A stretch of DNA of 64,000 nt from Gordionus sp. m RMFG-2023 (Eukaryota; Nematomorpha; Gordioida; Chordodea; Parachordodidae), in the NCBI RefSeq assembly GCF_954871325.1, contig NC_088775.1, forward strand, positions 2,403,473 through 2,467,472, read 5' to 3'. Made by a program: the position numbers and the translations under genes. Numbering within the stretch: position 1 is the stretch's first letter; every line of letters starts with the position of its first letter. Below the pieces are notes generated by a model. The model had not been told where the DNA came from. It made no database searches and was given only the letters and a program-made list of their open reading frames with translations. This document shows positions 47,019 to 59,670 of the stretch, one piece after another.

Positions 47019-47869
47019 GAACCATTTGTTTTTAGCCCTATAAAAAATATTTTTGATGAAATACTAAACACCAATTTGAAAATCTTATGCTGCTAATAAC
47101 GAAAATATTTTCTAGCAAAATGATGGATTTATTATAATAAACTACATTTTGTATTAAATGCCATCATTTTAAAAACAAATTTATTTAGTTGATGTTTTCT
47201 AGTAAAATTTAAGTTGCCTAGCGATAAAAATAGCCGTTCTCGCATGTAATATAATTAGTATGTTACTTTCAAGTTCATAGAAGTTTGCTAAAGTGATTCA
47301 ATATATTTTTTTAAATAATATACAATATAAAAATATTACGAATAATTATGATTATGGTTATAAATTGCATTAAAATTTGAGATAGATAGCTTTAAATTAG
47401 AAAGTGCTCTCTTAATCTTTAACTAAACTCATCATGTGTCTGAAAGGGATAATGGCTCAAAATGCTATAATACCCAGGGGATTTATGTTAAAAGTTTTGG
47501 TATTAATGGTTTTATTAATATTTTCGCTAAAAGGATTATATTAGAACGCTTGTCGTTTTTTTTAATCATTTTTCCTAATCATAAATGATAATATCAAACA
47601 CTATAATATTTTAAGATCCTTATTTAAATAAAATTAAAGAATTATTAACAAAATATATGTGAAATTGATCCCCAATTGTCTTGTAAAACATCAATGAATC
47701 TTATATTCCACTGGTCGAATGTCAACCTCAATTTTTCTTTTGAAATTAATGGGGTCATATATTGCGAATCAAATTTTTCCAGCAAGTTTATATTAAGATC
47801 CATGTTATAACTGTTTTTATATAAGTAAAACATATAATTCGTCCCTTATATGATAATACGGTTGTAGAT

Positions 47870-49150
47870 TTTGATAATGGGCTTTGTTTCAAGAATATGA
47901 ATCCCGTATTTTAAAGCTGTTGAACTTCAAGTTACTTTTTCCTATAAGATCAAGAAATTTAACTTGCTGTATTTAAAAAATTTAATCTCAGGGCATAATT
48001 CTTTCAGTATAAAATCTTCGTTTTACTAAATTTTGCAATTTACAAAATTATCTATTTGATTTTATTTGGTCTTAATAGTGTTTATCATAATAAAATTGTT
48101 TTATAAATTTTAATATTTTCTGTCATAATTTATAGAAATCTGGAAAGATGAGTTTCTGTACTTCCCTAAATATCTAAAACTTATCTAACCGTTTTTGTAA
48201 AAAATAATATTTCCTGAATCTTTAGTAATGTCAAATTCTAGCATTTTTAAATATTAATTTTTTTAAAAACAGACTAAATCATATTCTAAAAAAATTGAGG
48301 AGTATTTAATAAAATTTATACCTTCATTAAAAAAAATAAATGTAACTATTTAGTTATAAAGATTTTGAATCGCGACATTTCTTTAAGCCCCCCAGTATAT
48401 ATTGTTTATAAAAGTATAATAATTAATGTGTTACCCATTTGTTCATGATAAGGTACTAAAGCGATTTTAAAATAGATATAATTACTCAAGATAAAGCTGA
48501 GTACAAAAATATTAGCAATGAGCTCGTAATCAGGTAGACACATGTACAATATTTCACACAATCCGTATAATTTTATATAAATATAATTAAAAATTTTATG
48601 ATCAAATTGAAACATAATATCAAATATTTTTCTGGCAGAATCAGATCTTCAAATTCAAAAATAAACGGGCGCATATAATTATTTTGGTTTTGTAAGATTA
48701 AATAACTTATTTAGCAAGTTTTTTTTTAAATTTAAAAAATCTGACTTTGTTCGCAGTAAATATATTCCCGTACCTATAAAAATACCTATCATATTATATT
48801 TTAGAAAAATTTAATAGGATTATATTACCAGATTAAGAAACATAATATATTAGTGTTTGTTTTACTTTTGTTAAATTTGTCTAAAGTAAAAATCAAAATA
48901 TCAAATAGAAAAAACGTAACTAATGTAGACATAGGGTTGGGAGTCAAGCTAAGACTTAACTCCAGTAAAAATAGTTTTCTCAACATTATTATTATTAAGT
49001 GTAAATTGACAATTTAAAGCATTCGCAAATACATCAAAATTGATTATTTTTTCTTAAAATAAATGAGCGGGTTAGAAATTATTATTTAAAAAGATTTCAC
49101 TCCACTCTTTAATTTTAATTTTAAATAAATTTCAAATTAAAATTTTTTTT
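47870..49150 (+). repeat. Dispersed repeat family A, copy C
   Basis: Colinear with 1.08-2.33 kb: GTTGAACTTCAAGTTACTTT, AAATCTTCGTTTTA, GTTACCCATTTGTTCATGAT, TGTACAATATTTCACACAAT, AATCAGATCTTCAAATTC and AGTTTTCTCAACATTATTAT. The minus-strand open stretches within it are fortuitous. Confidence 0.7.
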
Positions 49151-49389
49151 TTATTAAACTTATTATCTTTATAATTAAACTTTTTTGATATCTTTACTAA
49201 TACACCGTAGTAAGGTGAGCCACCTAAGATAATTAAAGAGTCCCCTCAAAATTTTGAAATTTTTATTTTATACTACTAAATTGATAATGATACCTAAAAC
49301 AATAAAGGTAATTTTATAAAAATATAATTTTACATTATGTTACCTAATAAAAAGTTAATTTTAAATATAATTTTTTTTAAAAAATTAGA

Positions 49390-49690
49390 GCCTCCTGGGC
49401 TAGTGATGCATATCTAAGTTTTACAATATTTTATAAGATTCCAAGAATTAGGCAAATGAATTTAGTGTAATGGTCTGGATCTTAAATTCGTTTAATATCT
49501 ACTGAATTTTGAAGAAATAAAAACATAATATTATATATTACTTTGTGGTGCGTAGTCTTTACATACTAAAGTGATTTAAAATATTTTTGTAACAATTATA
49601 AAAACTAAAAACAATAAAATAAAACATTTAATCATTTACAGCATATAAATATTTAAATCATCGAAAATTTACAACTATTTATTTCTTAAA
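49390..49690 (+). repeat. Family A companion segment, second copy
   Basis: Matches 5.69-5.945 kb. Only about 240 bp separate it from copy C, against 3.35 kb (holding LINE copy 1) at the first locus. Confidence 0.65.
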
Positions 49691-49699
49691 TTTATCTTC

Positions 49700-51190
49700 T
49701 AATAAGTTTGACATAAGGATATATTTTATAAATTTGTTTGGAAATTTATTTTAAGATTATATACACATTCCTAGCAAATAAATCTATAAGCTTTAAACTA
49801 TTATGTGAATCCTAGAGAAAGGATGTATTGACGACATTTTGATATCATTTCTTTAGATTTTAAAAAGAAATATATAATGAGATATGATATAGCCAATCTT
49901 TTAAACCTTAGGTTTGTTAAAAGAAATATTATTTTTGAATTTCATTTCCTTAAAATTATTTCTTTTAAACTAACAATAATACACATTGAATATTTACCTT
50001 GTTGAAAAGAAAAACAAAATTATATTTTATAAACTAATATTTTTATATCTAATATTGTTTTAAAATTGACTATATAAGTTCATCGCTAGTCAAGGGAAGT
50101 GGCAAAGTATCTAATTCTAGATTGAGTTTTTAATTTGAGTATATAAATTTTCACAATAGTTGAAAATTTCGTAAGATTTTTATGGGTTATCAGATAAATT
50201 AAATCTTATATAAAACTAAACTAAACAATATATTATTATTTCTTTTTTTAATATATATTTTTAATTATAATTTGTAAATGTAAAATTTGTCAAAATTTGT
50301 TATTTAAATAAAGTATTATCATAACATCAAAAAAATAAATAAAGATATTAAATAAAATTTACCTTATGTAGAAAATAGGAGTTATCATAACAAATTTTTT
50401 TAGAATTATGTCATTTTTTTAGAATTATGTCATTTTTTTTAAATTTATTTTTAGAAGTATTTTATTATTTAAAAAAAAAAATTTTTTTAATGAAGTTTAA
50501 AAAAATATTTAATGTAATATTTATATAAAATAACTATTTAATAGAATTATTTTATTTATTATATTAAAAATTGACGATATTTTGATATCTTTAAATTTTA
50601 AAAAATAATAAAACGAATAAGATATGATTTAGCCAATCCTTTAATCCATATGTTTGTTATGGAAATATTATTTTTCAACTTCATTTCCTTAAAAATTTTG
50701 AACGAACATTAATATATAGAATATTTACCTTGTTGAGCCGTTGCTAAAATGAAAAACAAAATTATATTTTTTTAGAATTATTTATATATATAATATTGTT
50801 ATGATAATGATTAGGTTGTTCGTCGCTAGTGTAGGGAAGTGGCAAAGTGTCTCAGTCTAGATTGAGTGTTTAATTGAGTATAAAAAATATTCTAGTTGAA
50901 AATGAAATTCGTTAGAAATTTTTATGGGTTAAAATCAGATAAATTAAATCTATATATAAAACTAAACAATATTTTAATTAATAATGATATTAAATAAAAT
51001 TTACCTTTATAGATGCAGAAAATAAGGGTTATCAAGATAAATTTATTTATTAATAGAGTCATATCTTTTAAATTTATTTTTAAAATTATTGTATTATTTT
51101 AAGATATTTATTTTTAAAATCAAGTTTCAAAAAATATTTAAAGTAATGCTTATATAAAATAACTTTATAATTGAATTATTTCTTTCTCGT
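49700..51190 (+). repeat. Tandem repeat family R3, two units
   Basis: The unit of about 740 bp carries a less AT-rich marker, GTCGCTAGT followed by GGGAAGTGGCAAAGT, at about 50.08 and 50.82 kb. ATTTACCTTGTTGA, TATGGGTTA-ATCAGATAAATT and ATTAAATAAAATTTACCTT also recur. Further copies lie at 53.63-53.97 (partial) and 61.89-62.70 kb (two units). No coding content; class unknown. Confidence 0.7.
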
Positions 51191-51819
51191 TTAGTATTTT
51201 ATCTTATAAATTATTATATGTCTACAAGATAAAAATTTAGGTGGAAAATATTTTATAAATAATTTGATATAATTAAGTTCGTCTAAAAATATGTTTACTA
51301 TTAAATTTTATTAAATTGAAAATATGCAAAAATTGCAAAACATAATAAAATTAATTTTTTCCTTTTTTTTAAAATTTCCTATATTTCTTCTTATCTTTCT
51401 ATATTATTTTTTTTAAATTTTCTTACATCTATTTTGCCCCATTTATTTATTACTTTGTAACTCAGTCTTATTGTTTTTCGCCCTTTACTAGTGATTACTT
51501 TATTTGTTAAACTTTTACGATTATATTATTCCAATATTTAATACAATTTTCTTGCTTGATATTATAATATAAACATTTCTTTTATATAAAATATATTCAA
51601 GCTTGTTCAGTTAAATAAAATATCGGCAAAAAAATGTTTTTTTATTTATTTAGTATGAGACTTGATTTTAATTATCTTTTTTTTTCATTAAATAAAATAT
51701 CAAATAAAATAAATCTATTTTTTCTAACATAAATAAATATAATAATTTAGCTAAGTCATGATTTACTTCTTAATAAATTTACAATTTATTTAATAACCGA
51801 ATATAAATATATTAATTAT

Positions 51820-52904
51820 CAGAGTTGTTAAGGATTTCAAAAATACCAGAAGTGCCTCTCCTTTAATAAATCAGGAGCGGGAGCTAGCTCCATTTATGCT
51901 GGAGTAGAGGAGGGGCGCTTAATTGCTCTTGAAATTTAATGTATGAATTAAATTATATTTAAATATTAATAAATCTATTAATTTTTTTAATTTAAATAAA
52001 ATAAATATGAAATTTTATTTTTAAATATTGAGCCGAGTTTAATATAGGTATTTCATCTAATGAGTAATAATATTAAACATCAAGTTTTTCTTTCTTTTTA
52101 TATTAAAAATTTCTTAAATCTTGTGAGTCATATTTATATTCACTTTATAGATATATGATAAAAAATAATTTTTGATATTATGAATCCAGACATCTTAGAA
52201 GAAGAAATCGAAATAAAAAATAAATCATCTATTTAATTAACTTTATTGCAGATTTTTAAATATTTATATTGATGAAAATATAATTGCTGCTACATCCTGC
52301 ATTCAAATTAAATTAAGAATGGACACAATGTGCAAAAAATATGGAACTAAAATAACAATTAATTAATTTTTTTGGAAAACAAATTCCTGGTGCATAAATA
52401 GCTATTGTTCACGGAAACCCTGCAATAATTTGGAAGATTTTTTTGGATTCCATGAAATTGATCATAAGGAAGATCATATATTGGACAAATATTTTTTAAA
52501 TAATGATATCAAAATTACTATTAAAGATTTTCTTGATTTAAAAAATATTTTTATATAATGCCATACCCCACATCCCTCTAATGATCCTGTTGAGCGCCTA
52601 TTTAGTATTTCTAATAGTGAAGAAGCGTGGATGTTTGTTAGATTAAAATTTAGAAAATTTATTACTTTTTAAAGCTAATAAAGATTTGAAATATTTTGAT
52701 ATATCATTTAATATAAATTCTTTTTTGATTTTGTTTCGTGTACTTTCTAAAAAAAAATGAAAATCAAAGGAGAGGATATGGAGTGGCACTCCAGGACGAG
52801 AACTAGCTTCTTTTAAAAATATAGAAGCAGGAGCTAGCTCCTTCTGAGGGTAGGAGCGGTAGCGGGAGATAGCTACTTTTAAAAAGGGAACGTTAACAAC
52901 TCTC
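51820..52904 (+). mobile_element. hAT-3, copy a: small decayed hAT
   Basis: The left end is CAGAGTTGTTAAGG and the right end, reverse-complemented, AGAGTTGTTAACG. Subterminal regions carry several GGAGCGGGAGCTAGCTCC motifs. It encodes remnants of a hAT transposase. The flanks are similar to those of copy b, so the two arose by duplication of a larger segment and the original target duplication is not readable. Roughly 1.08 kb long. Confidence 0.75.
52192..52672 (+). pseudogene. hAT-3a transposase remnant
   Basis: ATG near 52192 begins MNPDILEEEIEIKNKSS and soon stops, followed by TTTATTGCAG, which resembles a splice acceptor. The only catalytic-region evidence is the end: 52562-52672 reads HTPHPSNDPVERLFSISNS then EEAWMFVRLKFRKF-stop. 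PVERLFS is the hAT dimerisation signature. The intervening DNA gives only short pieces. Confidence 0.7.
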
Positions 52905-52909
52905 TATAT

Positions 52910-53620
52910 TTATTTAAATAAAGAAACAATTAAACCTATATTTTTAATATGGAAATATTAAAAAATGGGCATAAGGCGCTAACATTAATATTCCTCAATT
53001 CGAGGATTTAATCAAAAGCCTTACTTTTACACTAATTAACATTTCAATATCAGACTCGTCTAACGATTTTTAAATATTTTGTGTAAGTAAATTAATCTTT
53101 TGTGATTTATTTTATTAAAAAAATCTTTGTTGATTAAATCAGAATTTTTATTTGATTTACTTCAAAAAAAAATTATAAATTTTTTACAAAGAAATCTTGC
53201 GAAATCTAATTTAATTTTATGCCTCAAACCCTTATAATCTATAAAAAATATCATTAATTTGAATGGGTAATTTTTCTATCAAACAAAAGATTTTTATTTG
53301 CTTTAATCGATTGCTCAATTGAAGTTAATTGAATTTTATTAAGGTACATATCATATGATTTAGTTCAGTTTGTGAATCATGAGGCATGTATATATTTGTT
53401 TGTCCAAATGTTTTAAGGGTTTACTAAGTGGTTGCAAAAAATTGAATAAATTCTAGCTATAAAAATAAAAAATTATATTATGATCGCTCTATTCTTATAT
53501 TATATTGGCCAAAAATAAAGAATCTCTAAATGGTCTCATCTCAAAAGGTTTAATGATTTTTATTCAAATTATAATAATATAAACTATTATATTTTATGCC
53601 CAATTTACAAAAAAAAATCT
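52910..53620 (+). repeat. Dispersed repeat family G, copy 2
   Basis: Adjoins the right end of hAT-3a. It is colinear with 39.40-40.33 and 55.58-56.29 kb, sharing AAATAAAGAAACAATT, ATAAGGCGCTA, TGTAAGTAAATTAATC and GTACATATCAT. No gene. Confidence 0.65.
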
Positions 53621-53629
53621 AATTTTAAG

Positions 53630-53970
53630 ATTATGTGCACATTCCTAGATAAAATAAGTCTATAACATTGAAACCATATTTGAATCTCAGAGAAATTATA
53701 AATTGATGACATTATGATATCTTTAAATATTAAAAATAAATTGAAAGTGATCTGATCTAGGCAATTCTTCAATCCTTATGTTTGTTATGGAAATATAATT
53801 TTTCAATTTCATAAAATTTTTTGTTTAAACGAACTATAATATATTGAATATTTACCTTGTTGAACTGTCGCTAACGTGAAAAACAAAATTATATTTTTTT
53901 AGAATTATTTTTATATATAATATTGTTTTAAGAATGATATTAAGTTGCTAGTCTAGGAAAGCGGCAAAGT
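53630..53970 (+). repeat. Family R3, partial copy
   Basis: Contains the ACATTTCCTAG-type start, TTGATGACATTATGATATC, ATTTACCTTGTTGAACTG and a GTCTAGGAAAGCGGCAAAGTGTC marker, then diverges. Confidence 0.6.
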
Positions 53971-54531
53971 GTCATCAAGCTTATTAAATTCATCAAAATG
54001 TATTTTATCATGAATTTATATCATGATTATTGAATAAAATTAACAAAGAACTAAATAAAGTTAGTAGGTGTAATTCACATATATTATATAATAATTTTAT
54101 AATATAAAAAAAAACTTTCTTTTCCCTCTTAGTTCAACACATATCGCATTAATATATTTTATATATTATTATTTTTTTTCGCCCTTTACTATTGATTGTT
54201 TTATTAGTTAATATAATTAATTTTTACGATTATATTATTCCAATATTTAATGTTTTACAATTTTCTCGCTTAATATTATTAAATAAACATTTCTCTTTCA
54301 TTATAAGATATATTCAGCTTGTTCAGTTTTATATTATAATTTTTTTTTAAATAAAATATCGGCAAAAAATATGTTTTTTTTTGTTTTTGGAAAACACAAT
54401 ATTTAATTTCTATTAAAAAAACATCATATAAAATAAATCTATTTTTTCAAAACATAAAGAAATATAAAAATTTAGCTGATTTAATAAATTTACATTTTAT
54501 TTAATAGCCGAGTATAAATTAAATTAATTCT

Positions 54532-55562
54532 CAGAGTTGTGATTTTAAAAACACCTGAAGAGCACCTCCTTTAGTAAATCAGGAGCGGGAGCTAGCTCCA
54601 TTTACGCTGAAGTAGAAGAAGGGCACTTCACTGTTCGTTAAAATTTAATGTATGAATTAGATTATTTTTAATTATTAATAAATTTATTAATTAGTTAATT
54701 TAAATTAAATAAAAATAAAATTTTATTTTATTTTATTTAGAAATTATGCAATATTAAATGTTGAGCCGAGTTTTATATAGGTATTTCATCTAATAAGTAA
54801 AATATTAAGCATCAAGTTTTTCTTTCTTTTAATAATGAAAATTTCTTGAAAATCTTGTAAGTCATATTAATATTCAATTTATAGATATATGACAAAAAAA
54901 TAGTTTTTGACATTATGGATCCAGACATCATAGAAGAAGAAATCGAAATAGAAAATAATTCATCTAGTTAAATAACTTTATTGCAGATTTTATTTTCAAA
55001 TGTTCATATAGATAAAAATATTATTGCTATTATCCATCCTTCATTAAAATTTAATTGGGTATGGATAAAATGTGCACAAAATATGGAACTAAAATACAAA
55101 TTATTTAATTTTTTAAGAAAACGAATTCCTGATGCAAAAATAGCTACTAGTTCACGGTAACCCTGCAATGATTTAAAAAAATTTTTGGATTTAATAAAAT
55201 TGATCATAAGGAAGATAAAATATTGCACAAATATTTCTTAAATAAGGATATTAAAATTAATATATTTTATAAATTTCCTAATTTATAATATATTTTACCA
55301 TGCCCCGCATCCCTATAGTGACCCTTATCGCGCTAAACTCTAGGGGAGAAGCGTGGATTTTGTTAGTTTCAAATTTAGAAAATTTTAGATATATTATTTA
55401 ATATAAATAAATCTTATTTTGTTTCGTGTACTTTCCAAAAAATAAAAATCAAAAGAGCGGATATGGAGTGAGCTCCTTTTAAAAATGTAGTAGCGGGAGC
55501 TAGCTCCTTCTGAGAAGGGAGCGGGAGATGGCTACTTTTAAAATGGAGCGTAAACAACTCTG
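54532..55562 (+). mobile_element. hAT-3, copy b
   Basis: Ends CAGAGTTGTGATTTT (left) and, reverse-complemented, CAGAGTTGTTTACGCTCC (right), with the same GGAGCGGGAGCTAGCTCC subterminal motifs as copy a. The interior is colinear with copy a but more decayed, and the flanks match as well. It is about 1.03 kb, 2.7 kb from copy a. Confidence 0.75.
54915..55390 (+). pseudogene. hAT-3b transposase remnant
   Basis: ATG at 54915 starts MDPDIIEEEIEIENNSSS and stops early, closely matching copy a. The C-terminal region near 55.30-55.39 kb retains PHP and EAWI-like residues, but the PVERLFS core is mutated (CCTTATCGCGC in place of CCTGTTGAGCGC). A minus-strand open stretch here is a shadow. Confidence 0.6.
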
Positions 55563-55574
55563 CTCTTTTATAAT

Positions 55575-56290
55575 ATATTTTATTAATTATATTTAATTTA
55601 TTTAAATAAAGAAACAATTGAAACTATATTTAATATGGAAATTTTAAAATATAGAAAATGTGTATAAGGCGCTAGCATTCAATTTGTTGTTATTTTTACA
55701 CTAATTAAATTTCAATATCAGACTCTTCAATCCATTTTAAATATTTTTTGTAAGTAAATTAATCTTTTGTGATTTATTTTATGTACATAAAAAATCTTTG
55801 TTGATTAAATCAAAAATTTTTTTTGATTTACTTTAAAAAAAATTATAAAATTTTTTGCAATGAAATCTTGCGAAATCAAATTTAATTTTATCCCTTAAAC
55901 CCTGATAATCTAATATCATTGATTTGAATGGGTAATTTTTCTATCAAACATAAAATTTTTATTTGCTTTAATCGTTTGCTCAATTGAAGGTAAATGAATT
56001 TTATTAAGGTACATATCATAAGATTTAGTATTTGTCGAAATCATGAGGTATAAATAATATTTGTTTGTCCAAATATTTTAATGGTTAACTAAGTGATTGC
56101 TAAAAAAAATTAACTAAATTCTAGCTATAAAAATAAAACATTATATAATGATCGCACCATTCTTATATTATATTGGCCAAAAATTAAGAGGCTCTAAATT
56201 GTCTCATCTCATTAAGAAGGTTTTATGATTTATATTCAAATTATAATAATATAAACTATTATATTTTACGCCCAATTTACAAAAATAATA
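55575..56290 (+). repeat. Dispersed repeat family G, copy 3
   Basis: Colinear with copy 2 (52.91-53.62 kb): AAATAAAGAAACAATTGAAA, GTATAAGGCGCTAGCATT, GTAAGTAAATTAATCTTTTG, GTACATATCATAAGATTTAG. It ends at ATTATATTTTACGCCCAATT. Confidence 0.65.
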
Positions 56291-57180
56291 AATTATGTGT
56301 ACGTTTCCTTTTTGTCAAAATATATTTTTATCATCTAACTAATTACCGAAAGAAAAAAAAAATTCTGAAAAGAAAGAAAGAAAGAATTTAAGGAAAAAAA
56401 TAAATTATTGGATCTAACTCCAAACAGCGGCTGTTATAAAGTTTCAGAATTCCTTTTAATTTTATATATCTTTAGATATAACTGAACATTTAAATTTCTT
56501 TATATAACCTAATGGTTGGCCTTATATGTTAAATAATGTTAAATAGTTTGAAAAAATATAAATGTCAAAAATCGAAAAGAGAAACTTGGAAATAATCATA
56601 AAATCAAAAGGCATTTTTTTTCCCTCAAAGATTTTTTATGTATAGATATATCAGTTGCAATTATTTATTGATTTTTCACATATAAATTTTTCAAATTAAA
56701 ATAATTTAACATATATGATTCTTATAGCTCGAAGATTGTATTATAAGATATAAATTTTTTTTTAAATTTTTTATTTTTGATGACGCTATATGCAATTGAG
56801 ATGACAATATTGTACTATAAAAATCCAAAGTGTTTTAGACTCCCACGATGTATGAGTATTTTTTTAATGCAAATTATATAAATTTATTTCTTAATTCAAT
56901 TTTAGCCCACCATTCAATATATTCTCAGATTTATAATTAAATGTTTTTTTTACTATATCATTCATGCAATGTTGACCACATAAAGGTTCATTAATTTAAT
57001 AAAAATTTAGCATAATTATAAATTTTTGTTTATATTCTTAGTTAATTCCAGAAATCTCATAATTTTAGTGTCTCAATATATTTTTTTTCATTTGAATATA
57101 AAAATTATTTGTAAATTATTAATATCATCGTATATTTGCCAAATTTTTAAATTATATTAAAATCATTATGACAAAATAAT
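56290..57180. other. AT-rich DNA without recognisable feature
   Basis: Apart from a short AAAGAAAGAAAG tract near 56.37 kb I see no coding match, terminal repeat or RNA gene. Confidence 0.5.
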
Positions 57181-58180
57181 TTATAACATTTGATTAAGCC
57201 CAGGCCTTTATGCTTTTCGACGAAGACCATTGTGATGTAATAGATGTGATTATCTCTTAACGCTGCCTAAGTTAATAACGAAGAAGACAATCTAAAAGAC
57301 ACACCTAATCTTTCACTAGATACTATATGGGAGATCGAAATCCTTAATCCAACAAACATTGCTATTGTCTCAGAACCCTATCTACAAATCAAGAAAGCAA
57401 ATATAACTTTCTAAATAATTTCAAATGGAGAAAAATTGATCTAATTTACACATCTAGACCTATTGATAATGATAAGGAATTCAACTTGATCGGAAAAACT
57501 CCTAAAAATTTGAATTATTTTTATCAAGAATTTCATTCACTGTTTGTGGATCAATCACATTTACCAGATTAAACAATAGAACAAATTTTATTACAACCTT
57601 ATCAGAGATGAAAAGATTTATAAGAATTCTTTTGCTGACTGAATATAATTCCTGCAAGAAATAATTTGGACGAATGACAATGATATTACTATACAAATCG
57701 TTAGGAATTCAATGACACAACATACATCACAAGCTACTAGTCATGGATTTACACATCACAAATAAATCTACTCAAAACAAGATAAAACTGGAACCATGCA
57801 TCAAATGGGGTAAATTAAAAACATTGACAGATGCCTTTGCAATCAATGCAAACATTGAAACAATAGATTCCGCACAAGTCAGTGAAAAAATGTGGACTGA
57901 CCTTTCATCCAAATTAACTGACACTGCCAAATCGACACTAGGAGTGACAAGGGGAGGCAACAAATAATATAAAAAAATATGGTGGTGGAAGGAAGAAGTA
58001 CAAACCACTATAAAGAAGACAAAAGCCCTATATAAAATATTGTACAAATCCAAAAATCTTTATGACAAGACAAATTAAAAAAATCCAAGAGAATAGCTAC
58101 AAAGGCGGTGGCTAGGGCCAAAGCTATTGTTGGTTCTGTTAGAACACAATTCGTGCCCTTTGATTGGGGTTCTTTTCCTA
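57180..58180 (+). mobile_element. RTE-type LINE fragment
   Basis: The only plus-strand LINE in the window. 57743-57967 and its continuation to about 58.16 kb carry the region between the endonuclease and RT domains of RTE/BovB-like elements. The upstream 57.18-57.74 kb is less AT-poor in composition than the true spacers and may be endonuclease debris. The RT itself is missing: at about 58.2 kb the sequence joins the tandem unit that begins AAAATCATTTTCGG. Confidence 0.65.
57743..58163 (+). pseudogene. RTE-type ORF2 fragment, linker region
   Basis: The frame reads KLEPCIKWGKLKTLTDAF, VSEKMWTDLSSKLTDTAKS and LGVTRGGNK-stop. It then continues YKKIWWWKEEVQTTIKKTK-ALYK and, after a frame change, AVARAKAIVG. 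WWWxEEVQ--I--KK-LYK and the trailing A-KAVA-AKA are typical of RTE-clade proteins just before the RT. One stop (57965-57967) and at least one frameshift. Confidence 0.75.
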
Positions 58181-58849
58181 TGAAGGTATAATTATCATTC
58201 ATTATATTATAATTAACATAAAATCATTTTCGGTTTGTTTTAATTTTTATTTTTTTTAAAAATATAGATAATATAAAAAAATTAACAATTATCTTTTATA
58301 GATGTAGTATTTATTTTACTATAGCAAAGCAAATCAAGCCAAAGACCAAGAATATGTAGGAAAAATAATTTTTCAACATGGCAGAATAGATATAAGATAA
58401 TTTAAATCGTAAAAATTAAAAAAAAAGATAAAAAAAACTAAAATTTATAATTATTTTATTGACCTTTTCAACACGTTTGCATAATATTTCGGAGAAATTT
58501 TTTAAAAAAAAATTGTAACTAAATATTTTTATTATTATTATTTTGTTGCAGACCTTCACCTCTCCCCCACTCCCTAGCGACGTAACTGGAAATCATTTTT
58601 TTATTGTTTTAAAGCAATAAATGGTTACATTGAAGATTACTCAATAATTATTAGATTAGAGGCACAGAAGAACGATCTTCCAGAAAACCCATTCTATACT
58701 ACATTTTAAACAGTGCCTGCCCCTCGGGTCAAAATATAATCTTGACTAAATTTTTTTTTAATTATTTAGTTTTTCTATTAATTATTTTTTCAAGAATTAG
58801 ACACCAAATTTATCACGCTTCATGGGGTGTAGCATCTAATTACCGCCTA

Positions 58850-59670
58850 TATTTTTTGAAAATTTCAAATATAATTTGTTAATTTGGAATATTTAATTGT
58901 TTTTTTTGTAGCTATATCAAGCTGATCAAAATTTAAAGGTTTTAAAAATGAAGAGATGGAAGTCCCAAATTAAGGATTTACCTAAAGAACAAGGCACAGA
59001 AGTTAAGTCATCTAGTCTTAGGCCATCAACTAATAATAAATCAGCAGACTCCAGGATGTTTGGTAATCGGGCCCTGGTATGAAAATGGCCAATAACTGAA
59101 TTAATTGCTGCATGTCTTGCATCTAATTCGATGGCCTATGGCAACTCTTAATTGTTCAGCTGATAGTTACCTAGGTTAAGACTTGGTAATGCTTCCAGCT
59201 ATTCATAATCAATAGTACAGTCAGCATTTTGTAAGAGTTGAATATAATTTAAAGGGGGTTTGATGAGACTATATAAAAAAGATTTTAATTAATAGAAAAT
59301 TAATCCATGTGATTAATACTGTGGGTAAAACATCATCAGGTAGGATATTCAAGCTGTCAAGATCCTAAAAGATTATATTTTAAACCGCTGGACTTCGAAA
59401 ATATTAGAATTTAAAAAGCATACTTCAGATATAGATTTATTAAGAGTATGGCCTATGTTTAGAGAATTCTGCTCTATATAATCTATCGCTATTAAAATAT
59501 TTTTATTAGGTCCATAGATGGTGCCATCATCCAGATACCATATGTTTATGTCTAAGTTAAAAAGAGTTTTTAAAGAATGTATTAGGTTATGTATGTCTAA
59601 GCTAAATATGAGAGGACCCAAAGGGTCTTCTTGTTGTATACCCTCATCAGACACATAATCATTTAAGGTT
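58850..59670 (-). mobile_element. RLE-type LINE, copy 5, 5'-truncated and internally deleted
   Basis: The minus strand starts in the RT at NDYVSDEGIQQEDPLGP and runs through YLDDGTIYG. A deletion follows in the thumb, then LEALPSLNLGNYQ, a degenerate knuckle and LTSVPCSLGKSLIWDF at about 59.0 kb. The 3' untranslated region reaches about 58.85 kb and resembles copies 3 and 6. Confidence 0.75.
59373..59668 (-). pseudogene. LINE copy 5: RT palm
   Basis: About 97 codons open: DEGIQQEDPLGPLIFSLDI, NLIHSLKTLFNLDINIWYL then DDGTIYGPNK, and ISEVCFLNSNIF. Glycine of QQGD is glutamate here; the catalytic DD remains. The annotated start is internal, because homologous sequence continues a few codons upstream to the tandem junction. 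Confidence 0.75.

Noticed and set aside
860-49150. Family A copies at 0.86-2.33 and 47.87-49.15 kb as the two terminal repeats of one giant element
   Set aside because: They are too diverged, copy B lies between them, and no coding region typical of such an element was seen. The intervening 45 kb is a mosaic of unrelated insertions.
57502-58202. Minus-strand ORFs over the RTE fragment
   Set aside because: The plus strand carries WWWKEEVQ and the linker motifs; the minus-strand frames are shadows.
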